Source: Desulfuromonadales bacterium
GTDB lineage: Bacteria; Desulfobacterota; Desulfuromonadia; Desulfuromonadales; JAAXQG01
DNA: 38,472 nucleotides
Assembly: GCA_012974445.1 (NCBI GenBank)
Contig: JAAXQG010000182.1
Location: 1-38,472, forward strand
Reading direction: 5' to 3'
Shown in pieces: positions 1 through 6,816 of this stretch. Position 1 is the stretch's first letter. Each line of letters opens with the position of its first letter. The notes under the pieces are model-generated. The model was not told the origin of the DNA. It ran no database searches and worked only from the letters and a program-made list of their open reading frames with translations. A program made the translations under genes and the position numbers.

Positions 1-1338
1 GCCCAGTGCCGCAACGGCCCCACCGAGTTCGGTACCCAGCTTGCTGAAGAGAAATTGCTGGAGCTCGCCGGTGGTCGGGGTGGTCAAAGGAAGAGGGTCT
101 GCCTGGCAGTCGGTATAAATCCAGCTGCCTGTATCAACTTCGATGCAGGTTTCCGGGTAGACAATCAGGTCACTGTTCTCGCGATCAGCGGAGAAACCGA
201 AGGCATCCAGGATGTCCCCCAGATTATTCCGGCCGTTGTCCACCGCATCGGAATAGGGATCGGCCAGAGAAAGGATCTGAGCGACGGCGCCGAAGAAATA
301 GGCGGTGTCCTTGTCATTCTGTGTTGCCGCAGAGTCATACGGAACCTGGACTGCGGCGGCGCTGAAATACTTAACGGCGTCCAGAAGGTCGTCGGTGGTA
401 TTGGCCATAGGCTTGGCCGAGCTGGCCCTGTCAAATGCGGCAAAACCCTTCTCCAGAAGGGCCTCCACGGAAGTGGCTGGCGCAGCGGCCACAGGCAGAC
501 CGTTTTCATCGGCCTCAATCACGACCTGCCCGCCATTCTGAGCGGCACCGACAAATACGGCATTCACGAGTCCCGTTGTGACGATTCCCTTAACAGCATT
601 AGAATCTTCGGTTTCATCGATTTCATCGGCAACATAATCGGAGAGAGCGACGGCCGTCCCGATCCGATCGTCAAGATCCTTGTCGTCGTTTTCCTGGTTG
701 AAAACCTTGGTTTCCAGAACCTCGATAACAGCAGCAATAATGTCGCCGAGATTTGCCGAGGCCACATTATCTTCCAGAACCCTCAGGGCTACGTTGACGG
801 CAATAGCGGCAATCAGAAGTCTGTCATCACCACTCTCGATACTCTCCATGGGGTTGTTTTTGAGCTTGGACTTCAGCTCGGCTTTCTCCTCGGCCGAGGC
901 ATCGGCTGCGATCAGCTCCACAACCTGATCCTCATCCAGCCCCTCGGCCAGCAGGGTGGTCAGGGGAGAAGCGACCAGCTCTCCCGAACCGTCAACCTCG
1001 CGCTTCAGGGTCCCCTCAAAAGGAGCTCCGTTGTGCATCCCTTTCGTGGTCGTCATCACGATAAAGGAGCCTAGGGTAAAGGGGCTGGCAAAGGTAAACC
1101 GACCTTTTTCATCAGATGGGGTCGAGGTTTGCTGCACGGTTTCGACGCCAGCCACGACCTGAACTTCATTGAATACTGCCCCGACGATGTAGGGGTCTAC
1201 GGCGATCCCAACACCACCAGTTTGCGGTGTCTCACCGCCAGTTTGCTGCGTTCCGGGGTTGCTGCCCCCACCCCCGCCACAGGCAGAGAGGTAGAGCCCC
1301 ACGAGCAGAAGGGCCATCCATTTTTTCAACAATTTCAT
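1..1338 (-). CDS. Secreted lipoprotein of unknown function, 3' end outside window
   Basis: This gene is missing from the ORF track because it runs off the left edge without a stop. Reading the minus strand from ATG at 1338 gives 446 uninterrupted residues. A strong AAGGAGG lies just upstream. The N-terminus has a positively charged start (KLLKKW), a hydrophobic stretch and the lipobox LSAC, followed by a flexible GGGGGS linker, so it is probably lipidated and anchored to a membrane. After the linker comes a small beta-type region (about residues 45-120, with DPYIVGAVF and SPLTTLLAEG), then a long acidic, alanine-rich, probably helical region. The DPYIVGA...PFEG...SPLTTLLA pattern recalls lipoproteins of Desulfuromonadales from memory; no function is known to me. 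The plus-strand ORF 55-1074 over the same DNA is a shadow. Confidence 0.85.
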   Translation of the reverse strand, partial: MKLLKKWMALLLVGLYLSACGGGGGSNPGTQQTGGETPQTGGVGIAVDPYIVGAVFNEVQVVAGVETVQQTSTPSDEKGRFTFASPFTLGSFIVMTTTKGMHNGAPFEGTLKREVDGSGELVASPLTTLLAEGLDEDQVVELIAADASAEEKAELKSKLKNNPMESIESGDDRLLIAAIAVNVALRVLEDNVASANLGDIIAAVIEVLETKVFNQENDDKDLDDRIGTAVALSDYVADEIDETEDSNAVKGIVTTGLVNAVFVGAAQNGGQVVIEADENGLPVAAAPATSVEALLEKGFAAFDRASSAKPMANTTDDLLDAVKYFSAAAVQVPYDSAATQNDKDTAYFFGAVAQILSLADPYSDAVDNGRNNLGDILDAFGFSADRENSDLIVYPETCIEVDTGSWIYTDCQADPLPLTTPTTGELQQFLFSKLGTELGGAVAALG

Positions 1339-1366
1339 CCACTTCCTCCTTACAAAAATTGAGGTC

Positions 1367-1383
1367 ATGTCATTGATTGACAT
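1367..1383. promoter_or_regulatory. Inverted repeat, possible operator in the lipoprotein leader
   Basis: ATGTCA-TTGAT-TGACAT is a perfect 6-bp inverted repeat with a 5-bp spacer, extendable to 8 bp per arm with one mismatch. It lies between the candidate promoter and the ribosome binding site of the lipoprotein gene, a place where a dimeric repressor would block transcription. It could also be chance; the cognate regulator is not in the window. Confidence 0.35.
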
Positions 1384-1403
1384 CACCAAAAAAAGAAGTG
1401 ACT

Positions 1404-1433
1404 TATTTACCATACTCCATGTGCTCTCATCAA
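1404..1433 (-). promoter_or_regulatory. Candidate sigma-70 promoter for the lipoprotein gene
   Basis: On the minus strand TTGATG (1433-1428) and TAAATA (1409-1404) are separated by 18 bp, placing a start near 1397, about 60 bp before the lipoprotein ATG. The match is fair at both boxes. It lies in the 107-bp gap after hrpB, so the lipoprotein may be transcribed separately from hrpB. This is a prediction from pattern only. Confidence 0.4.
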
Positions 1434-1445
1434 CCCCTGCGCTAC

Positions 1446-3947
1446 TCATCGCGACAGACGCTTTCTAGTATGCTTCGTCGCCGGGGCGCTCCAGGGGTCG
1501 TCGGGCCAGGGGTGCCTTGGGTAGCGTCCCTTGAGCTCTTTTTTCACCTGAGGGTAGATGGCATTCCAGAAATTGCGCAGATCCTGGGTGACCTGCAGGG
1601 GACGCCGGGCGGGGGAGAGCAGATGGAGCAGCACGCAGGCGCGCCCCCGGGCCAGCCTCGGGGTTTCGGCCAGACCGAAGAGCTCCTGCAGCTTGACGGC
1701 GAGCACGGGAGCCCCCTCCACCGCGTAGTCTAAGCGAACAGATGAGCCGCTGGGCACCTTGAGGCGCTCGGGCACCTCGGCCTCCAGGCACCGCTGTTGC
1801 TCATAGCTGAGCATCGACCGAAGTGCCTGAAGCAGGGGGAGGCGGCGCAGGTCCTGCTTGTTTTTCATGCCGGTGATCCAGGGGGGAATCCAATCTTCGA
1901 GTGTCTCAAGAAGGTGCTTCTGATCCAGATCGGGCCAGTCGAGCTCGGGCATGTAGAGGGCGGCAAAACGCACCCTGGCGCAATACTGTTGTGAGGGATC
2001 ATCCCAGGGCAAAGCTTCAAGCCCGCACGCACGGAGGCCCTGAATCATGGCGGCCTCCAGTTCATGGGCCTCGGGCTGCAACCGGCGGCTTTTGAGCACC
2101 AGGGCACCGAGTCGTTCCTCCCCGGTGGCCAGCACGCGTCCAAGTTCCTCATCCCAGACCAGACAACGCACCGATTCCACCTCATGGGCATAGAGCTCCC
2201 GGATCAGTTCTTCCGAAAGACAGAGGCAGGAGAGAATACGGTCCTGCTCCCGGGAATGCTCGGCAAGCCCGGTGGCCACCAGGTATCCGGGCGCGCTACC
2301 TGTGGTCGGACCGCTCAGCAGCGCTCCCCGTCCGGTAATGAGGCGATAGCCGCTGCCTTCGGCCTGACGCAGCTGTGCGATACGATCGGGGTAGGCCAGG
2401 GCGCAGAGCCGCGCCACCGCCTCATCCCGCGACAGAGAGCACCTGTCCTGTCTGCCATGGCCCAGGGCTTTGCGTAAATGACGTGCCGCACGGTCGGCGG
2501 CAAAGAATCCCTCCCCCTGCCCACTAGTGCGCCAGCGCTCCAGGGCCCGCAGCGCCTCCAGTGGATCGGCGGGGCCTTGAGATGGGCGCACCGAAATCAG
2601 CCGTTCCGACTCCCCGAGCAGCCCCGCAAGGTCTGCACCGAGCCCTGCGCAGCCCATTTTGCGGGACTCCAGCATAAGGCGCCCCAGACGAGGTGAAGCG
2701 GGAATCTGCGCCATCTGAAGCCCCAACTCCGTGATCCTCCCTCTTTTATCCAGCGCTCCAAGGCTCTTCAGGAGCGCCCTGGCCGCTTCCAGAGCGCCCG
2801 GCGCCGGGGCATCAAGCCAGCGAAGGCTGGAGGCATCGGCAACTCCCCACTGAGCCAGCTGCAGAGCGAGACCGGCCAGATCGGCGCTACGGATTTCAGG
2901 CGCGGAAAAAGGCAGCAGCTCCCCCTGCTCGGCCTCGGTCCAGAGACGAAAGCAGTGGCCTGGGCCGAGGCGCCCGGCGCGCCCGGTGCGCTGCTCCGCT
3001 GAAGCTCGGGAGATCCGGGAGGTCAGCAGGCGGGTGAGACCGCAGGCGACATCGAATCGGGGGACACGGGCCATCCCTGCGTCCACCACCACACTGACCC
3101 CTTCGATGGTCAGACTGGTTTCGGCCACATTGGTGGAAAGGACTATTTTGCGCTTGTCCGATGGCAGCAGCGCCCTGCGCTGCTCGGGCAGACTCAGGGA
3201 GCCATGGAGGGGATGGACACCAAGATCCTGCTCTCGAGCCAGAGATGAGAGCAGGGACTGGCAGCGCTGAATATCCCTCATGCCGGGCAAAAAAACCAGA
3301 AGGTCGCCATCGGTGCGGGGAAGAACCTTCTCGATGCACCGGGCCGCCTTCTCGGCCAGAGGTCGCTCGCTTCGCCGCTCCAGATAATTAACCTCCACGG
3401 GATAGCAGCGGCCCTGCGCCTGCACCAGAGGGGCCCCTTCGAGCAGATCGCACAGGGGAGCGGCATCCAGGGTCGCCGACATGACCAGCAACCGCAGATC
3501 CGGGCGCAGCGCCTGCTGGGCCTCCAGACAGAGGGCCAGGGCCAGATCGGCATCGAGATGACGCTCGTGGAACTCGTCGAAAATGACCAGCCCCACCCCT
3601 TCGAGTTCGGGATCGCCCTGAAGCCTGCGACTCAGAATCCCCTCGGTGATCACCTCGACGCGGGTACGCCTGGAGACGGCCTGCTCATACCGGATGCGGT
3701 AGCCGATGAGCCCCCCAGCCTCTTCCCCCAGCCTTGAGGCCATATAGTGTGCAGCGCTGGAGGCGGCAATGCGCCGGGGCTCCAGCATCAGGATGCTCTT
3801 GCCTCCCAGCCAGTCCTCCTCTAACAGAGCCAGGGGAACCCGCGTGGTCTTGCCGCTGCCCGGAGGGGCCTGAAGCACGACCCGGTTGTGGCTGGCAAGA
3901 GCCTGACGCAGTTCGGGCAACACCTCGACGATGGGCAGTTCGGTCAT
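1446..3947 (-). CDS. hrpB: ATP-dependent RNA helicase HrpB (DExH box)
   Basis: This 833-residue protein has the full motif set of the HrpB branch of DExH helicases: Walker A APPGSGKTT near residue 28, PRRIAA (Ia), DEFHERH (II), SAT (III), a TNVAET motif (V) and QRTGRAGR (VI), followed by the helicase-associated region and a long HrpB-type C-terminus ending in basic residues. Length agrees with the family, usually 800-850. HrpB is a cytoplasmic putative RNA helicase whose exact substrate is poorly defined. Its ATG sits 5 bp after the stop of the upstream M20 peptidase gene, and its GGAG ribosome binding site lies inside the end of that gene, so the two are probably co-translated. Overlapping frames in the ORF track are shadows. 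Confidence 0.95.
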   Translation of the reverse strand: MTELPIVEVLPELRQALASHNRVVLQAPPGSGKTTRVPLALLEEDWLGGKSILMLEPRRIAASSAAHYMASRLGEEAGGLIGYRIRYEQAVSRRTRVEVITEGILSRRLQGDPELEGVGLVIFDEFHERHLDADLALALCLEAQQALRPDLRLLVMSATLDAAPLCDLLEGAPLVQAQGRCYPVEVNYLERRSERPLAEKAARCIEKVLPRTDGDLLVFLPGMRDIQRCQSLLSSLAREQDLGVHPLHGSLSLPEQRRALLPSDKRKIVLSTNVAETSLTIEGVSVVVDAGMARVPRFDVACGLTRLLTSRISRASAEQRTGRAGRLGPGHCFRLWTEAEQGELLPFSAPEIRSADLAGLALQLAQWGVADASSLRWLDAPAPGALEAARALLKSLGALDKRGRITELGLQMAQIPASPRLGRLMLESRKMGCAGLGADLAGLLGESERLISVRPSQGPADPLEALRALERWRTSGQGEGFFAADRAARHLRKALGHGRQDRCSLSRDEAVARLCALAYPDRIAQLRQAEGSGYRLITGRGALLSGPTTGSAPGYLVATGLAEHSREQDRILSCLCLSEELIRELYAHEVESVRCLVWDEELGRVLATGEERLGALVLKSRRLQPEAHELEAAMIQGLRACGLEALPWDDPSQQYCARVRFAALYMPELDWPDLDQKHLLETLEDWIPPWITGMKNKQDLRRLPLLQALRSMLSYEQQRCLEAEVPERLKVPSGSSVRLDYAVEGAPVLAVKLQELFGLAETPRLARGRACVLLHLLSPARRPLQVTQDLRNFWNAIYPQVKKELKGRYPRHPWPDDPWSAPATKHTRKRLSR

Positions 3948-3952
3948 GAGGT

Positions 3953-5095
3953 TCAGCTCCAGGCCCGGGAAAGGATTTCAACAAGATGGCGACTCACCGC
4001 CTCCATATCGGCAACAGACACCGACTCATCTACCGAATGGACCCTGGACATTCCCGTGGCCAAAATCAGGGTCTCGATTCCCCGAGCGTTGAATATGTTG
4101 GCATCGGAGCCCCCCCCTCCGGCACGGACCGACAGAGGGCGACCGATGGATGAAGCCGCCTGCTGAACCAGCGAGACCAGCGGGGAGTCCAGCGGCACAT
4201 GCATGGCTGGATAATCGCTGTTAAGCTCCATTTCGATTTCGGCCCGAACGGGCATCCCGTCGATGATCTTCTCGCTTTGCCGCGCAGCCTCTTCAAAGCA
4301 TTCACACATATGGGCCGTCTGGGCCGAGAGTTTTTCAGGATTGTGGCTGCGAACCTCCCCTTCCACCCAAAGTTCCCGCGGAACGATGTTACCCGCAAGC
4401 CCCCCTGCGATGGTGCCCAAATTGGCCGTTGTTTCTTCGTCGATACGCCCCAGGCGCATGGGCGCAATGGCGCGAGCCGCGACCTCAATAGCCGATATTC
4501 CGGTCTCCGGGGCAATGCCGGCGTGCGCCTCTCGTCCCAATACCCGAAACCTCATGCGGTTGGCCGCCGGAGCCCGATGAATCAGAATATCGACCCCCGT
4601 GGTATCCAACGCTAACCCCCTGCGCGCCCTGATAAGGGAAAAGTCCAACTCCTTGGCCCCAAGCAGCCCCACTTCCTCGCAGACGGTCAAGACCAGTTCG
4701 ATGGGACCATGGGGAATACCCTGTTCCTTAAGAATCCGCAGGGCCTCGAGAATCTCGACAATCCCCGATTTGTCGTCCGCCCCCAGCACCGTGGCTCCAG
4801 CGCTGCGAAAGACACCGTCCTCCAGCAGTGGGATCACCCCCTTTGCCGGGGACACCACATCCAGATGGGCGCTGAGCAGGAAGGGGGCGGCATCGGGGAT
4901 CGTCCCGACAAACCGGGCGATGAGGTTCCCTGTGTCGCTTCCGGTACGCTGCGCCGAGTCATCGAAGAGCACCTGAGCTCCCATGGTCTCCAGGCGCTCC
5001 CTGAGCAGCTCGGCAAAAGCCCCTTCGGAAAAGGAAGGACTCGAAGTTGACGCAAAAAGGGTGAAATCTTCAATCAGGCGCTGAGGTTTTACCAT
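3953..5095 (-). CDS. M20-family metallopeptidase, peptidase T-like
   Basis: The product resembles the PepT-like branch of the M20 zinc peptidases, cytoplasmic enzymes that trim amino acids from short peptides. From the chosen start it is 380 residues. Expected metal ligands are visible: H77 in SAHLDV, bridging D107 in GADDKSG, E140/E141 in CEEVG (general base and ligand), D164 in LALDTTG, and H353 near the end. A central dimerisation domain (about 180-290) has GREAHAG. The ORF track starts at 5224, but ATG 5095 is preferred because AAGGAG lies 12 bp upstream and the family homology begins there (VKPQRLIEDF); the additional 43 residues look non-coding. It lies directly before hrpB and probably shares its mRNA. 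The exact peptide substrate cannot be deduced. Confidence 0.88.
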   Translation of the reverse strand: MVKPQRLIEDFTLFASTSSPSFSEGAFAELLRERLETMGAQVLFDDSAQRTGSDTGNLIARFVGTIPDAAPFLLSAHLDVVSPAKGVIPLLEDGVFRSAGATVLGADDKSGIVEILEALRILKEQGIPHGPIELVLTVCEEVGLLGAKELDFSLIRARRGLALDTTGVDILIHRAPAANRMRFRVLGREAHAGIAPETGISAIEVAARAIAPMRLGRIDEETTANLGTIAGGLAGNIVPRELWVEGEVRSHNPEKLSAQTAHMCECFEEAARQSEKIIDGMPVRAEIEMELNSDYPAMHVPLDSPLVSLVQQAASSIGRPLSVRAGGGGSDANIFNARGIETLILATGMSRVHSVDESVSVADMEAVSRHLVEILSRAWS

Positions 5096-5203
5096 CCTGG
5101 GTTTGAACTCCTTATGGGGTAAATATGACTGTCCGTATGGCTCAGGGGCGACCATGGGTGGACAAAAACTGCAAAAACTGTTAGGGTGCAGACGTTTTGG
5201 GCC

Positions 5204-5219
5204 TGGTACGTTCCTTGCC
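5204..5219 (+). promoter_or_regulatory. Candidate sigma-54 promoter upstream of the M23 peptidase gene
   Basis: TGGTACGTTCCTTGCC matches the sigma-54 consensus TGGCACGNNNNTTGCW at all fixed positions except C4 and the weak last base, with the essential GG and GC exactly 12 bp apart. Transcription would start near 5229-5230, leaving a leader of about 33 nt before the GTG start at 5263. Sigma-54 promoters need an AAA+ enhancer-binding activator, and none is encoded here. Confidence 0.55.
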
Positions 5220-5262
5220 TTCAAAAGAGGGCACCACCCCAGACCATCAACGGGAGTAACGC

Positions 5263-6636
5263 GTGCTTAGAGACTACAACAGACCCAACTCATCTCTCAA
5301 CCGCGGAGCGAAGCGTCGCTCCCGTATTTTCTTTTTTGTCGGCATCCTGGCTCTTTGCCTGGGCGTGTTCACCCTGGTGAACCTACCTTCCCCTTCGGAT
5401 TCCAGCACTTCGGATGCAACGCCGTCCTTCAAGCCTACGACCATCGAGTTGCGCCCCCAGACTCCCGAGGCTGAGCCTGAGCCCGCGCAGCCCCCTCCCC
5501 CCGCGATCAGGGTATTTCGTGCCGAGATTCAGCCCGGCGACACCTTTGCGGCTCTGATGTCCGAGCACCTCGACGTCGGCGAGATCCACGAGATCTCCCG
5601 ACAGTGCCGTTCCGTCTTCTCACTGAATTCCCTGAAGGCCGGAAGAGCTTTTTCGGTCAGAACCCAGGATCAGGACTTCGACTGCTTCACCTACGAAATC
5701 GACAACGAAGAGCAGCTGGTCATAAAGAAGGAGGAGGAAAGCTTCAACATCTCACGTGAAAACATCCCCTACGAATCAAGTATCGAGCTGGTGGGAGGAG
5801 TCATCAACTCCAGTCTTTTCGGGGCCGTGGCCGAGATCGACGAAGAGATCGAACTGGCGGTGGCCCTCTCAGACATCTTCGGGTGGGACATCGACTTCAT
5901 CCGCGACATTCGCACAGGTGACCGCTTCAAGGCTCTGGTAGAAAAACGCAGCCGCGAGGGCAAATTCGTGGGTTACGGTCGCATTCTGGCGGCCGAGTTT
6001 TCCAATCAAGACGTCGATTACCAGGCGGTCCTCTACGGCAAAGATGGTGCAGAGCCGTCTTATTACCGCCCCGACGGCAGCAGCATGCGCCGGGCCTTCC
6101 TCAAGGCCCCCCTGTCCTTCACCCGCATTTCCTCAGGGTTTACCCTCAAGCGCTTCCACCCCATCCAGAAGACCTGGAAGGCGCACCCCGCTATCGACTA
6201 CGCCGCGCCCACCGGGACGCCTATCAAGACGGTCGGCGACGGGAAAATAGTTCAAATCGGCTACACCAAAGGCAACGGCAACTACATTCGTCTGAGGCAC
6301 AACAACGGCTATGAAACTATGTATCTACACATGAAGGGCTTCGCCAAGGGGATGCGCCGAGGAAAAAAGGTGGCCCAGGGACAGGTCATCGGCTACGTAG
6401 GCAGCACCGGCCTGGCTACCGGCCCCCATCTGTGCTTCCGGATGAAACGCGACGGACGACCCGTCAATCCCTACAAGGTCAAATCCTCTGCCGGCACCCC
6501 TGTGCCCCCTTCAGAGCTGGAGCAATTCCGCATCATTGCCGCCCCCCTTCTGGTTCAGTTTCAGGAACATGCGCAAAAGAACCGGCAGCTGGCCTCCTCC
6601 ACTCCTGCGCTTTCGCCCCCTCCCAACGTCAACTGA
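5263..6636 (+). CDS. Membrane-anchored M23 peptidoglycan endopeptidase, Cys variant of the HxH motif
   Basis: A 457-residue protein with a GTG start preceded by GGGAG. Residues 1-20 are basic, 21-40 form one transmembrane anchor, and 41-82 are a proline/threonine-rich periplasmic linker. Residues 84-270 resemble the OapA/LysM-like accessory region found before many Gram-negative LytM domains. The M23 domain spans about 285-405: HPAID gives H308 and D312 as zinc ligands, and YLHM gives H356. The third ligand motif, usually HLHFE, reads HLCFRM (H389, C391), so Cys replaces the His that normally binds zinc. Such HxC variants occur in other M23 proteins as far as I recall, and Cys can bind zinc, so it may be active. 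It likely cuts peptide cross-links in the cell wall. The gene stands alone behind a sigma-54-like promoter. Confidence 0.9.
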   Translation: MLRDYNRPNSSLNRGAKRRSRIFFFVGILALCLGVFTLVNLPSPSDSSTSDATPSFKPTTIELRPQTPEAEPEPAQPPPPAIRVFRAEIQPGDTFAALMSEHLDVGEIHEISRQCRSVFSLNSLKAGRAFSVRTQDQDFDCFTYEIDNEEQLVIKKEEESFNISRENIPYESSIELVGGVINSSLFGAVAEIDEEIELAVALSDIFGWDIDFIRDIRTGDRFKALVEKRSREGKFVGYGRILAAEFSNQDVDYQAVLYGKDGAEPSYYRPDGSSMRRAFLKAPLSFTRISSGFTLKRFHPIQKTWKAHPAIDYAAPTGTPIKTVGDGKIVQIGYTKGNGNYIRLRHNNGYETMYLHMKGFAKGMRRGKKVAQGQVIGYVGSTGLATGPHLCFRMKRDGRPVNPYKVKSSAGTPVPPSELEQFRIIAAPLLVQFQEHAQKNRQLASSTPALSPPPNVN

Positions 6637-6816
6637 ACTCATCGCAAAAACCAAGTTACACGACCTACTGACTCAACAAGCAATCCTGCATGGCTTACAA
6701 TGAAAAAAAACTTCCTACCCAAAGCTGCCCCCCTCCAGTAATATCCTGAAATAAACTGTCGTTTTACTGTTCAGCTTGAATTTATCTGCAACAGCGATGA
6801 GGGTGCTTAAAGGGAT

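Noticed and set aside
55-1074. Plus-strand ORF of 339 residues
   Set aside because: The opposite strand reads as a continuous lipoprotein with signal peptide, lipobox and strong ribosome binding site; the plus ORF has no recognisable domain.
6637-6816. Search for a promoter, terminator or small gene in the 180-bp gap
   Set aside because: No convincing -35/-10, -24/-12, hairpin or ORF with ribosome binding site was seen.
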